Of a DNA stretch of 48,892 nt, positions 35,693-45,357 are shown one piece after another. Numbering within the stretch: position 1 is the stretch's first letter; every line of letters begins with the position of its first letter. The stretch is from Thermodesulfobacteriota bacterium (GTDB lineage Bacteria > Desulfobacterota > Desulfomonilia > UBA1062). The notes beneath the pieces were generated by a model that searched no databases, was not told the DNA's origin, and saw only the letters and a program-made list of their open reading frames with translations. The position numbers and the translations under genes were made by a program. The stretch covers positions 1 through 48,892 of the forward strand of contig JALOOZ010000001.1 in assembly GCA_025454155.1 (NCBI GenBank), written 5' to 3'.

Positions 35693-36121
35693 ATGCCTGT
35701 CAAACAGTTTCGGCTCCAGTCAGCGAACGTTTCCGGAAAGCTCTCGTACCTCTCTGACGTTCTGGCCAAGCACGGCGTGAATATCCGGGCCATCTCGGTG
35801 GGCCTCGAATCCCAGGAAGTATCCTCCATCTGTGTCGTGGTGGACGACCCGAAGAAGGCAAAGAATGCCTTTGCCGCAGAGAATGTCGAGTATCAGGAGA
35901 CCGAGGTGCTGGCCGTGGAGATGCCCGATCATCCCGGCGGCATGAATGCGGTGCTCAAGCCCCTGCGCGACGCTAAGATCAACGCCATCACCATGTACCC
36001 CTACATCGGCAGGGCCAACAACCCCATCATCATCATGGAGGTGGACAACCTCAAGGTGGCCACCGACGTGCTCAAGCGCAACTGGGTCAAGCTCTGGGAC
36101 AAGGACCTGTACCGGCTCTAG
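35693..36121 (+). CDS. Tandem ACT-domain protein
   Basis: A 142-residue protein made of two ACT domains (about residues 3-68 and 72-135; LSYLSDVLAKHGVNIRAISVG and LKPLRDAKINAITMYPYIG). ACT domains bind amino acids to control enzymes. It is the last gene of the oxidoreductase operon, three bases behind gamma, and could sense the amino acid whose 2-oxoacid is oxidised. Stand-alone tandem-ACT genes often travel with VOR/IOR and phenylacetate-CoA ligase genes in anaerobes; both occur here. Confidence 0.87.
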   Translation: MPVKQFRLQSANVSGKLSYLSDVLAKHGVNIRAISVGLESQEVSSICVVVDDPKKAKNAFAAENVEYQETEVLAVEMPDHPGGMNAVLKPLRDAKINAITMYPYIGRANNPIIIMEVDNLKVATDVLKRNWVKLWDKDLYRL

Positions 36122-36182
36122 ACAGGGACATCAACAGACCAGGAATGCATCCACCCGTTATGGCGGAGTCGGCCCCCCTTTC

Positions 36183-36857
36183 TCACCCCACTTCCCGGCG
36201 CTGCCTTCCGGCAAGCTCTCTCATGGCGATGACGCCCACCTTCACAATGGTGTCATAGGCATCCCATGCCGACATGACTATACCGAACCCTGCAGGCAGG
36301 AGGCGTGCCTTCCGCCTGAAGGGGAGGACCCTCCGGAAGATGGCCTTGACCCACCTGTTCACCCCTTTGCTCACATACTTCTGAGGCAGGAGCCTTGTCA
36401 TGAAGCCCTTGGCGACCTGCCCCGAATCACGTTCGGACCCTGGTGGCCTGAGGCCATAGGCCTCCCCGAGGATGAGGATGGAGATTTCTTCCATTTCGCG
36501 GTGGTCTTCCGGATCAAGTCCATAAAGGACGCTCAACGTGAGGATCAGCGTGACACCCTGGTCCAGGGTGAAGAAGTCCTCCACGCTGATGAGTACCCAG
36601 GAGATGATGGTGCCGATGCCCGGCACCGCTGACGGCAGGTTGATGAAGGCGTTGCGGATCGCCTGGCCCTGCGCCAGGTCCTCGATGAGATCCTGAACGG
36701 CGATCTGCCTTCCAACGGCATGCAGCTCGTCCCGCACCTGTCCGGCCAGGACCCGCGCACGTCTCACGTTGCCCCGGAGAAGACTCCTGATGAGGCTGCG
36801 GAACCGTTCGCTGATGGCACCCACGATATCTGTTCCGGCGGGGATCTTCTCACTCAT
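36183..36857 (-). CDS. Conserved hypothetical protein with hydrophobic core
   Basis: A 224-residue protein, not firmly recognised. A charged N-terminal half (SERFRSLIRSLLRGNVRRARV) is followed by a glycine-containing hydrophobic stretch (AVPGIGTIISWVLISV, then LILTLSVLYGLDP) that faintly recalls EcsC-type proteins, and a basic tail (FRRVLPFRRKARLLP) ending with one more hydrophobic segment. It is probably membrane-associated. It converges on the ACT gene and diverges from pgk. Confidence 0.6.
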   Translation of the reverse strand: MSEKIPAGTDIVGAISERFRSLIRSLLRGNVRRARVLAGQVRDELHAVGRQIAVQDLIEDLAQGQAIRNAFINLPSAVPGIGTIISWVLISVEDFFTLDQGVTLILTLSVLYGLDPEDHREMEEISILILGEAYGLRPPGSERDSGQVAKGFMTRLLPQKYVSKGVNRWVKAIFRRVLPFRRKARLLPAGFGIVMSAWDAYDTIVKVGVIAMRELAGRQRREVG

Positions 36858-36956
36858 ACGGTGCGCCTGTTGGAGCTGTTTTTCTATAAGTCATATACAA
36901 TATCAACCTGTTATGGTATGTACCGGGATATACAATGGTTTGTAAAGGGGTCATTA

Positions 36957-36985
36957 TTGACAACCTGGCAATTTTCCCATACATG
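36957..36985 (+). promoter_or_regulatory. Probable sigma-70 promoter of the pgk operon
   Basis: A perfect -35 TTGACA (36957-36962), a 17-base spacer, and TACATG (36980-36985) at the -10 position (three of six). It lies 68 bases ahead of pgk in an A+T-rich divergent region. Two ATATACAAT direct repeats lie just upstream. Confidence 0.5.
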
Positions 36986-37053
36986 TTCATTTTCTTTCTG
37001 GGCAAAGACGCATCCCCCCGATGCACGATATATCATACAAGGAGGAAATACCC

Positions 37054-38235
37054 ATGGGTATTCAGTCCATCAAGGACCTGGACCTGAACCGGAAAAGGGT
37101 TTTGATCAGAGTGGACTTCAACGTGCCGCTCGACGAGAACAGCGCCATCACCGATGACGCCCGCATCAAGGCTGCCCTGCCGACGATCCAGCATGCAATC
37201 AGCAAGGGAGGGAAGGTCATCCTCATGTCGCACCTGGGCAGGCCCAAGAAGGCGGACAAGAAATTGAGCCTGATCCCCGTGGCCAGGAGGCTTTCCGAGC
37301 TGCTCGGAACCAGCGTGAACATGGCGCCGGACTGCGTCGGTGAAAAGGTTAAGGCCATGGTGGATAGGCTATCCCCCGGCGATGTCCTCCTGCTGGAGAA
37401 TCTGCGGTTTCACCCGGAAGAAGAGAAGAACAACCCCGAGTTCGCCAAGGAACTTGCATCGCTGGGCGACGTGTACGTGGACGACGCCTTTGCCACGGCC
37501 CACCGGGCCCATGCTTCCACCGCCGGCTTGTGCGCCTACATGAAGGAGTCGGCGGCGGGCTTCCTGCTCATGAAAGAGGTGGAGTACATCAACAAGGCCC
37601 TGAAGAATCCTTCCCGGCCCTTTGCGGCGGTAATGGGGGGGGCCAAGGTCTCTGACAAGCTGGAGCTCGTGGAAAACCTCCTGGACAAGGCGGACAAGAT
37701 CATCATCGGAGGGGGCATGGCCTTCACCTTCGTGAAGGCGCTGGGTCAGGGGATCGGCAAGTCCCTGGTGGAGGAGGATCTCCTCGACACGGCCCGTTCC
37801 ATCATGGAGAAGGCCAAGGCCAAGGGGGTGAAGCTCTACCTGCCCGTTGACTGCGTGTGCTCGACAGGGCCCAAGGACGGAATGCGGGCCACGCTCAAAA
37901 CCATTCAGGAAATTCCTTCGGATCTCATGGGCCTCGACATAGGTCCCGCGAGTTCTCAGCTGTTCTCCATCGCGCTGGGAGACTGCGGCACCATTGTATG
38001 GAATGGCCCCATGGGGGTCTTCGAGGTGAAGGAATTCGCAGGAGGGACCCTGGCCGTGGCCAAGGCCGTGGCTTCATCCCAGGGCTTGACCATCGTGGGC
38101 GGTGGTGATACAGATGCTGCACTCCATAAAACCGGGCTCACAGACAAGGTGAGCTTCGTGTCAACGGCGGGAGGCGCCTTCCTCGAGATGCTCGGCGGCA
38201 GGGTTCTTCCCGGTGTTGCGGTGCTGGAGAAGTAG
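37054..38235 (+). CDS. pgk: Phosphoglycerate kinase
   Basis: A 393-residue enzyme. VRVDFNVPLDE-like start region (RVDFNVPLDENS), SHLGRPK, the nucleotide-site IIGGGMAFTF, WNGPMGVFE and GGGDTDAAL are all in order. It converts 1,3-bisphosphoglycerate and ADP into 3-phosphoglycerate and ATP in the cytoplasm. The start at 37054 has AAGGAGGAA in front; an in-frame ATG at 37021 does not. First gene of a pgk-tpiA-secG cluster. Confidence 0.97.
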   Translation: MGIQSIKDLDLNRKRVLIRVDFNVPLDENSAITDDARIKAALPTIQHAISKGGKVILMSHLGRPKKADKKLSLIPVARRLSELLGTSVNMAPDCVGEKVKAMVDRLSPGDVLLLENLRFHPEEEKNNPEFAKELASLGDVYVDDAFATAHRAHASTAGLCAYMKESAAGFLLMKEVEYINKALKNPSRPFAAVMGGAKVSDKLELVENLLDKADKIIIGGGMAFTFVKALGQGIGKSLVEEDLLDTARSIMEKAKAKGVKLYLPVDCVCSTGPKDGMRATLKTIQEIPSDLMGLDIGPASSQLFSIALGDCGTIVWNGPMGVFEVKEFAGGTLAVAKAVASSQGLTIVGGGDTDAALHKTGLTDKVSFVSTAGGAFLEMLGGRVLPGVAVLEK

Positions 38236-38244
38236 GCGGGAACC

Positions 38245-39000
<756 letters not shown>

Positions 39001-39004
39001 GAAC

Positions 39005-39388
39005 ATGATGTACAATCTCATACTGGTCATTCACATTCTCGTATGCATCGGCCTCATCATCGCGGTTCTCCTGCAGGCCGGCAAAGGCGCGGACATCGGT
39101 GCCGTCTTCGGTGGGGCAGGAAGCCAGGCACTTTTCGGCAGCACGGGTCCGGTGGACTTCATAAAGAAGGCCACGCTCGTCATGGTCGTAGTGTTCATGC
39201 TCACCTCCCTGACATTGGGGTTCTTCAACCTCGAAAGGCCCACCAAGAGCATCATGTCATCCGCACCCGCACCGGCCCAGACAGTCCCTGGAGCACCAGC
39301 AGGCCAGGGCGCTCCACCGGTTACCGCAGCGCCTTCCGCGCCCGCGGTTCCCGTACAGCCGGCCGCTCCTGTGACCCCCGCGCAATAA
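39005..39388 (+). CDS. secG: Protein translocase subunit SecG
   Basis: A 127-residue inner-membrane protein with two transmembrane helices (VIHILVCIGLIIAVLLQAG, and TLVMVVVFMLTSLTLGF) around the conserved GADIGAVFGG and GSQALFGS loop. It helps SecYE-mediated export. The C-terminal ~45 residues are a Pro/Ala/Gln-rich tail, longer than in E. coli but common in this group. The gene order tpiA-secG is widespread. Confidence 0.93.
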   Translation: MMYNLILVIHILVCIGLIIAVLLQAGKGADIGAVFGGAGSQALFGSTGPVDFIKKATLVMVVVFMLTSLTLGFFNLERPTKSIMSSAPAPAQTVPGAPAGQGAPPVTAAPSAPAVPVQPAAPVTPAQ

Positions 39389-39424
39389 ACAGTCAGGGGA
39401 ACGGCGCAGAGGGGGATCTTCTGC

Positions 39425-39480
39425 CTCCCGGAGACGATCACCTTCACGTGATAAAAGGTGATGTTGACCGGTTCCGGGAG
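39425..39480 (+). other. Nested hairpin in the secG-paaK gap
   Basis: An outer 8-bp stem (CTCCCGGA at 39425-39432 with TCCGGGAG at 39473-39480) encloses an 8-bp stem (ATCACCTT at 39437-39444 with AAGGTGAT at 39455-39462). All pairs are Watson-Crick. No T-run follows, so this is not an ordinary terminator. It lies 36 bases after secG and 104 before paaK. It may be a leader or processing element. Confidence 0.5.
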
Positions 39481-39584
39481 ATCACCTGTTGCTCTCCATT
39501 CCCTTGACCTGAAGTTTGACAGTACACCCGCGTTAATGGTAGCTCTAGGTCCTGAAAATTGATCCTATCAGCAGGAGAAGAATC

Positions 39585-40874
39585 ATGTACTGGGACAGGA
39601 AAGACGAATGCATCTCCCGTGACGAACTCGGTGAGCTCCAGCTCAAGCGGCTGAAGAAGACCCTGCAGAGGGCGGCAGCGTCCCCCTTCTACCGGGATCG
39701 GGGCATCAAGGACATTCAAATATCCGGCCTTTCAGACATCCGCAAGCTCCCCTTCACCACCAAGGACGACCTGCGGGATGCGTATCCCTACGGCATGGTG
39801 AGCTGCCCCCTGGACAAGGTGGTCAGGCTCCACTCATCTTCGGGCACCACCGGTACCCCAACGGTGGTCTACCACTCCATCAAGGACATCGACAAATGGA
39901 CCGAGCTGGTGGCCCGTTGCCTGTACATGATAGGGATGAGAGAGAGCGATGTCTTCCAGAACATGATCGGCTACGGGCTGTTTACCGGGGGTCTCGGCCT
40001 GCACTACGGGGCCGAGCGCCTCGGGTGCCTCACCATCCCCACCGGGCCGGGCAACACCAAACGGCAGCTCAAGTTCATGAAGGACTTCGCCACGAGCGCC
40101 ATCCACGTGATCCCGAGCTATGCCCTGCACCTTGCCGACGAGGTGGAATCCCTCGGAATCGATCCAAGGAATGAATTCCCCCGCCTGAAGTATGCCCTCC
40201 TGGGTGCGGAGCCCCACACGGAGGAGACGAGGAGGAAGGTGGAAGACTTCTTCGGCATCGCCGCCTTCAACTCCTACGGCCTGTCCGAGATGAACGGACC
40301 GGGCGTGGCCTTCGAGTGTCCGGCCAGGGACGGCATGCACATCTGGGAAGACGCCTTCCTCGTGGAGATCATCGATCCCGAGACACACCAGCATGTTGCA
40401 CCCGGCGAAAAGGGCGAGCTCGTGCTCACCACGCTGCAGCGGGAGGCAATGCCCATCCTGCGATACCGCACCAAGGACCTCACCTCGCTTGTCTCCGGAC
40501 CCTGCTCCTGCGGCAGGACCCATCACCGGATCACCAGGATCACCGGCCGCAGCGACGACATGCTCATCCTGAAAGGCGTCAACATCTTCCCCATGCAGAT
40601 CGAGGCCGTGCTCATCGGAATCCCCGGCGTGGGGAGGAACTACCAGATCACCCTGGAATCAAAGGGGCACAACGACCATATGATCGTGAAGGTGGAGATC
40701 GACTCGAGTCTTTCCATCAACGACTACAAATCGCTGGATACTCTCAGGAAGAGGATCGGCAGGGAGCTCAGGGACGAGATCCTCATCACGCCAGACGTGG
40801 TGTTGTGCGAACCGGGCGGGATCCCGGTGGCCCAGGGCAAGGCGGTACGGGTGGTGGACAACCGAACTCTGTGA
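39585..40874 (+). CDS. paaK: Phenylacetate-CoA ligase (AMP-forming)
   Basis: A 429-residue adenylate-forming ligase of PaaK length. The ATP/AMP-binding motif HSSSGTTGTPTVVYHS, YGLSEMNGPGVAFEC, the RYRTKDLT hinge and DDMLILKGVNIFP are present. It activates phenylacetate or a related aryl acid to its CoA ester. AGGAG precedes the start. In this anaerobic setting it could work beside the VOR-type oxidoreductase, which makes aryl-acyl-CoA directly from 2-oxoacids, or with GRE2 if that acts on arylacetates. Substrate preference is not proven by the motifs. Confidence 0.92.
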   Translation: MYWDRKDECISRDELGELQLKRLKKTLQRAAASPFYRDRGIKDIQISGLSDIRKLPFTTKDDLRDAYPYGMVSCPLDKVVRLHSSSGTTGTPTVVYHSIKDIDKWTELVARCLYMIGMRESDVFQNMIGYGLFTGGLGLHYGAERLGCLTIPTGPGNTKRQLKFMKDFATSAIHVIPSYALHLADEVESLGIDPRNEFPRLKYALLGAEPHTEETRRKVEDFFGIAAFNSYGLSEMNGPGVAFECPARDGMHIWEDAFLVEIIDPETHQHVAPGEKGELVLTTLQREAMPILRYRTKDLTSLVSGPCSCGRTHHRITRITGRSDDMLILKGVNIFPMQIEAVLIGIPGVGRNYQITLESKGHNDHMIVKVEIDSSLSINDYKSLDTLRKRIGRELRDEILITPDVVLCEPGGIPVAQGKAVRVVDNRTL

Positions 40875-40969
40875 CGGTCCTGCATGGCAGGGAGAGAAGC
40901 CCAGAAATGCACCCCTCCATACGATTCTGACGGCAGCATGACAGGGATCTTCAGAGGGTGGTTCTGCAT

Positions 40970-40987
40970 GCCGCCCGGGAAGGCGGC
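40970..40987. other. Small G+C hairpin between paaK and tatA
   Basis: GCCGCC (40970-40975) and GGCGGC (40982-40987) with a six-base loop, located between the convergent ends of paaK and tatA. No T-run on either side, so a bidirectional terminator role is only a guess. Confidence 0.3.
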
Positions 40988-41007
40988 GGGAGGGACTGTT
41001 CAAGTGT

Positions 41008-41208
41008 TCAGCCGGTCTTGTCCCCCTTGTTCTTGTCCTCCAGGTCGCCTTTGGGGGTCTTGTCGCCCGAGTCTGTCACCGCGGACTTGAAGTTCTTGAT
41101 CCCCTTGCCCAGAGCGCTTCCCACCTCGGGGAGCTTTCCTGCACCGAATATCACGAGTACGATCACCAGAATGACGATCAGTTCTGTCATGCCGAGTCCG
41201 CCAAACAT
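41008..41208 (-). CDS. tatA: Twin-arginine translocase subunit TatA
   Basis: A 66-residue protein: one N-terminal membrane helix ([20 protein letters not shown]), then an amphipathic helix ([16 protein letters not shown]) and an acidic/basic tail. The FGAGKLPE and GKGIKNFK motifs are typical TatA. It forms the pore of the Tat system for folded proteins. It is an isolated gene here; no tatC was seen. It stands between paaK (convergent) and the AOR gene (divergent). Confidence 0.93.
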   Translation of the reverse strand: MFGGLGMTELIVILVIVLVIFGAGKLPEVGSALGKGIKNFKSAVTDSGDKTPKGDLEDKNKGDKTG

Positions 41209-41337
41209 TGTCCTGTCCTCCTTCTGTCGGTAAGGTAAAGCCTTATCACATCGTCAGGCCCAAGGCAACTCCCACGGGCTTAAAGCAGGGTTCATTCCGG
41301 TTGTGCTCGAAAAAGGATTCCAGTACAGTACCTCCCT

Positions 41338-43095
41338 ATGCCTGAATCGTTCTCGCACAGATGCCTGTACATCGACTTGGGAACCCGGGACGTGCGCAGG
41401 GAACAGCTCGAGACGGATATCTCCCTGGCCTTCCTCGGCGGCAGGGGCATCGGGACTTACTTCCTCGGCATGTCGCCAACACTTGAAGCCGTTGACGCAT
41501 GCAGTCCCCTCATCTTCGCCGCAGGTCCGCTGACCGGTACCAGGATCCCCTCGTCCGGCCGCATGGTGATATCGGCCTTCTCGCCGCTCACGAACACGGT
41601 GTGCAGCTGCTCGGTGGGGGGCGGGCTCGCCCTGCAGATGATACAGGCGGGAATCGACATCATCCATGTTACGGGCAGGGCCGACCGTCAGAGCGTCATC
41701 CTGATCCTGGACGGCACGGTCACCATCGAGGAGGTCCCCATGCCGGAGGATCTCCCCTTGTCAGCTGTCTTCGAGGGGCTGAAGCCCCCGGGCGGCTCGG
41801 TAGCTGCCATAGGCGAGGCGGCCTTCAAGGGATGCCTGTATGCCTCCATCATGGTGGACTCATCCTTTGCCTCGGGAAGGGGGGGGCTGGGACTGGTCAT
41901 GGCTTCCAAGAACCTCCGTGCCCTGTCGGTCAGGGGCTCAGGCCGGGCAAACCGGCCTGTCCCGGACAGGAAAGCCGAAGAGACCTCCCGCAGGGACATC
42001 CTCAGACTTTTCGACGCATCGCCGTTCATCATGGGCCGCTCCGGCATCGGAACCTACGGCACCCCGTCGCTGGTCGACCTCATGGCCTCGCGCCGCATGA
42101 TGCCCACGGCCAACTTCCGCAGGACCTTCTTCGAGGGTTACCGGGCCTTTTCCGGCACCACCATCAGGGAACAGCTCCGGCCAAGTCGCTATGCCTGCCA
42201 CGGCTGCCCCATCGCGTGCAAGCAGCGGTCAGGTGGAGAGATACCCGAATACGAGACGCTCTCGCACTTCGGGGCCCTCAACGAGAACGACGACCTCTCG
42301 GCCATCATCGAGGCAAACCACATCTGCAACAACGCCGGCATGGACACCATCAGCGCCGCGTCCACCATCGCCTGTCTGGCGGAGATCAGGGAGGAGCGTT
42401 ACACCGGCGGTGTGCTGGTGGACAAGGTGCGGTTGATCCTTGGAACTGACCGTGAGGCCGAGCTGCTCCGGCAGGGTTCCGCACGGCTGGCGGTCGAGCT
42501 GGGGTCTCCGGAGAAATCCATGAGCGTCAAAAGCCTGGAGCTCCCGGCCTATGATCCCCGGGGCGCATACGGCATGGCATTGGCCTACGGGACCTCCACC
42601 AGGGGGGGGTGCCACCTGCGGGCCTACCCCATCGCCCACGAGATCCTCCGCAAGCCGGTGGCAACAGACCGCTTCTCCTTTGCAGGCAAGGCCCGCATCA
42701 TCAAGCTCGCCGAGGACCTGGGCGCGGTCATCGACTCCATCGGCGCCTGCAAGTTCGCCTTCCTGGGGGCCTCATTGGAGGAATATGCCCGGGGCTTTTC
42801 CGCCGTGACCGGACTTCCGCATGACACCCAGGCTCTCATGCGCTCCGGTGACACCATCTACACCCTCGAGCGCTACATCAATACCCTGCGGGGCTTTTCC
42901 AGGAATGACGACTTGCTGCCGGAGCGCTTTTTCCGGGAGCCCGGTACACCCGGGCCGGGCATCGACATACCCCCGCTCGCCAAAGACGCCTATGAGGAGG
43001 CCCTCGACAGATACTACCGGATCCGCGGCTGCAACCCGGACGGGACCCTCACGGACATCCGTCTGAAAGGGCTGGAGATATGCTCGATCAGATAG
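41338..43095 (+). CDS. Aldehyde:ferredoxin oxidoreductase (tungsten/molybdenum type)
   Basis: A 585-residue AOR-family enzyme. N-terminal motifs LYIDLGTRDV, FLGGRGIGTYFL, GPLTGT and GRMVISAFSPLTN bind the pterin cofactor; the [4Fe-4S] cysteines are Cys287, Cys290, Cys294 (CHGCPIAC) and Cys471 (GACKFAF). It oxidises aldehydes to acids with ferredoxin or runs the reverse reduction. It could dispose of aldehydes made by the GREs and the alcohol dehydrogenase. The ribosome site is weak. Its last 16 bases overlap the class II aldolase-like gene, so the two probably function together. Confidence 0.93.
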   Translation: MPESFSHRCLYIDLGTRDVRREQLETDISLAFLGGRGIGTYFLGMSPTLEAVDACSPLIFAAGPLTGTRIPSSGRMVISAFSPLTNTVCSCSVGGGLALQMIQAGIDIIHVTGRADRQSVILILDGTVTIEEVPMPEDLPLSAVFEGLKPPGGSVAAIGEAAFKGCLYASIMVDSSFASGRGGLGLVMASKNLRALSVRGSGRANRPVPDRKAEETSRRDILRLFDASPFIMGRSGIGTYGTPSLVDLMASRRMMPTANFRRTFFEGYRAFSGTTIREQLRPSRYACHGCPIACKQRSGGEIPEYETLSHFGALNENDDLSAIIEANHICNNAGMDTISAASTIACLAEIREERYTGGVLVDKVRLILGTDREAELLRQGSARLAVELGSPEKSMSVKSLELPAYDPRGAYGMALAYGTSTRGGCHLRAYPIAHEILRKPVATDRFSFAGKARIIKLAEDLGAVIDSIGACKFAFLGASLEEYARGFSAVTGLPHDTQALMRSGDTIYTLERYINTLRGFSRNDDLLPERFFREPGTPGPGIDIPPLAKDAYEEALDRYYRIRGCNPDGTLTDIRLKGLEICSIR

Positions 43096-44210
43096 ACTCC
43101 TTCCTTAGGAAGCTCCTGGCCCACGGCCTCGTCTCCAACCCCGCAGAGGCCCAGCTCTACGCCCTGGACGACGAGATCTATACCAACCGGGACACGGTCC
43201 CCGACGAAGTCATCTCGCTGTTCGATGCACTGAACATCAGCAGCCTCATCATCGCGAGGCCAGAGCCGCTTCGGTGGGCCATCATATCCGAGCTGCTCCG
43301 TTCGCAGGCCGACATCATCTCCCCCTCCGACTCGGAAAGCCTCACCTTCATCCACGACATCCCTGTGGTGCGCTCGTTCCAGGCGGGCAGGGTTGCCTGG
43401 GCCTTGAGCAGACGCAAGGGCTGCATCGTCGAGGGGCTCGGGATCATCACGACCGGGGCCGTATCCCTGGAGCAGGCCTTCATAGCGTTCAGCTCCATCT
43501 GTTTCGCCACCTTTGTCAAGTATTTCAGCGATGTGCTGAACGGCCTCACCGGACATGCACCAAGGCCGTCTGCCGAAGAGATCGCTGCCTGCAGGGGATA
43601 TCTCTCGAGTATCTCCCTGAAGGCGGAGGGAATCAACCTTTCCCCGCAGACCCCGATGGGCGAGATGGGGATCATCTCCGCCATGGATGCCGCAGGAAAG
43701 GCCATGGTGTCAGCGGGGCTGGTGGACTCTTTTTTCGGCAACATATCCCTGAAAGAGGGCCTCCTTATCTACATATCCCAGACAGGGTCCTCCCTGGACG
43801 AGCTCCAGGGCCGCATCGACTGCACGACCATGGACGGCTCCTCTACCTGCGAAATCACCTCTTCCTCGGAACTCTGTGCCCACGTGAGGATCTACGAACT
43901 CACCGGCACCCGGGTCATCATACACGGCCACCCGAGATTCTCGGTGATCATGTCCATGATGGGCGGCCCTTTGGACTTCGATCAGAAGAGGCATGTGGGA
44001 GGTGTCCCGGTTGTGGCCGGCGAAGTGGGGGCAGGGGCAAGGGGTCTCATGCACACGCTGCCGGAGGCCATGATGGCAGGCCATGCTGCCATCGTCGCCG
44101 GCCACGGCACCTTCGCCTGCTCGGACACCTCTTTTCGTGAGGCCTTCGAGAGGCTCGCAGCCGTTGAGCAGATGTGCCTGGGCATGTACAGGACCGCCCT
44201 CAAGGCCTGA
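43080..44210 (+). CDS. Two-domain class II aldolase/adducin-family protein
   Basis: A 376-residue protein. The C-terminal domain (about residues 200-376) is a class II aldolase/adducin fold with zinc-site histidines in HGHPRFSV and a late GHGTFACSD. The N-terminal ~190 residues resemble a degenerate relative lacking those histidines (LNISSLIIARPEP, SFQAGRVAWALSRRKGCIV). Fuculose-phosphate aldolase-type enzymes have only the second domain. It overlaps the AOR gene, so I infer that it generates or consumes an aldehyde for AOR, but the substrate is not readable and a non-catalytic role is possible. Confidence 0.78.
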   Translation: MLDQIDSFLRKLLAHGLVSNPAEAQLYALDDEIYTNRDTVPDEVISLFDALNISSLIIARPEPLRWAIISELLRSQADIISPSDSESLTFIHDIPVVRSFQAGRVAWALSRRKGCIVEGLGIITTGAVSLEQAFIAFSSICFATFVKYFSDVLNGLTGHAPRPSAEEIAACRGYLSSISLKAEGINLSPQTPMGEMGIISAMDAAGKAMVSAGLVDSFFGNISLKEGLLIYISQTGSSLDELQGRIDCTTMDGSSTCEITSSSELCAHVRIYELTGTRVIIHGHPRFSVIMSMMGGPLDFDQKRHVGGVPVVAGEVGAGARGLMHTLPEAMMAGHAAIVAGHGTFACSDTSFREAFERLAAVEQMCLGMYRTALKA

Positions 44211-44369
44211 AAGATCGCGTCTATTTTCCCGGGAAGGACAGGGGCCTCCCATGGACAAGCCACCACCCGGAGCAGGGGGGATGGGCTGGCGAATCCTCGA
44301 TCTGCATCTATGTGTTGACATCTCCATGAAAATACCGGACAAAAAAGACGGTTCAAAGGGGGATGGGCT

Positions 44370-44702
44370 ATGAGAAAGATCCTTGTTCTCTGCATCGGCG
44401 CTCTTCTCATCGGGACTGCGGCATCCGCCAAGGAGTATGCCATCATCAGGAACACCATGTTCGGCGGACAAAAGATCGAGGTGTACAAGAGCCTGAATGA
44501 TGCCCTCGACAATTACTCGGGCCAGGGCAAGATCTATGAAATCACCCTCACACCGGTACCCCTCAAGCGGGTGGAAAGCAAGAAAAGGATAGAGGTATCC
44601 GAGTTCAGGTGGACGGTGGATGAAAAGTACGAAAAGCCTGAAAAGGGACCCAAGCCCGAGAAGGTGGAGAAGGCCGACAAGAACGCCGCACAGAAGAAAT
44701 AG
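44370..44702 (+). CDS. Small exported protein, unknown
   Basis: A 110-residue protein with a clear signal peptide (MRKILVLCIGALLIGTAASA), a short beta-rich middle (YAIIRNTMFGGQKIEVYKS) and a Lys/Pro/Glu-rich tail (KPEKGPKPEKVEKADKN). No family recognised. GGGGG precedes the start. It is probably periplasmic; the charged tail may be disordered. Confidence 0.7.
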   Translation: MRKILVLCIGALLIGTAASAKEYAIIRNTMFGGQKIEVYKSLNDALDNYSGQGKIYEITLTPVPLKRVESKKRIEVSEFRWTVDEKYEKPEKGPKPEKVEKADKNAAQKK

Positions 44703-44821
44703 TCTGTCGGATTCATTCCGTTGGACACCCTTTCCATGATACCGATTGACCGTGACGTGCAGTTTGGCTAACCTATGACGAATGACAGACAACTACCTCT
44801 GAGAATGAAAGGAGGATAGCC

Positions 44822-45097
44822 ATGGACGAGTACGAAGCCCAAGCAAGGAAGATCCAGTTACAGAGAAAACACAGTATGCACGAGGAGACTCTGGCCAGGG
44901 TCATTCAGGATCTCGAAGAAAATCTCGCACGTCACGATAAATACACCGGTCCTGAGAGCATCTTTGCCCATGTGAAGGCAAATGCAGCAGCACTCCTCTT
45001 CCTCTGCCAGGAACGCAAACGAGACCGTGACAAGCGCAAGGGAGACTATAGCAAGCCCGTCCAGGAGCTGCCACCCTCGGGCAGTGACATCGTTTAG
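44822..45097 (+). CDS. Small hypothetical protein
   Basis: A 91-residue, mostly helical, highly charged protein (ARKIQLQRKHSMHEETLARV), with one hydrophobic patch (ANAAALLFLCQE) and a basic C-terminal half. No family recognised and no signal peptide. The AAAGGAGG site seven bases before the ATG strongly supports translation. A stem-loop follows. Confidence 0.7.
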   Translation: MDEYEAQARKIQLQRKHSMHEETLARVIQDLEENLARHDKYTGPESIFAHVKANAAALLFLCQERKRDRDKRKGDYSKPVQELPPSGSDIV

Positions 45098-45121
45098 AAG
45101 CTGTTTTCCATGATCTCTCCC

Positions 45122-45152
45122 CCACCGATCCAGGGATGTCCTGGATCGGTGG
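45122..45152. terminator. 13-bp perfect stem-loop behind the small hypothetical gene
   Basis: Arms CCACCGATCCAGG (45122-45134) and CCTGGATCGGTGG (45140-45152) enclose a five-base loop. It starts 25 bases after the stop at 45097. The T-run of an ideal terminator is missing on the plus strand, so it may act with Rho or protect the mRNA end. Confidence 0.5.
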
Positions 45153-45357
45153 TGATTCATTGATTCCGGTTTCAAAATTGTTATTTGGTTTCAGCCTTTT
45201 GGGCGCCAGCACACCCCGTTATACCTTGTAGTTAATTGATATTGTTATTGTTTTCCTGAACTTGCATTTTCCGTCCACCTGTAGTAAAGGCAGTAACCAA
45301 TGCATTGTTCACCTGATACCCATTTGTTCAGGGCATTCTGCGGGGAGGCTCCATCCC

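Noticed and set aside
44211-44369. Small ORF between the aldolase and the exported protein
   Set aside because: Short open frames in the gap lack ribosome sites and have Pro/Gly-rich, non-protein-like translations.
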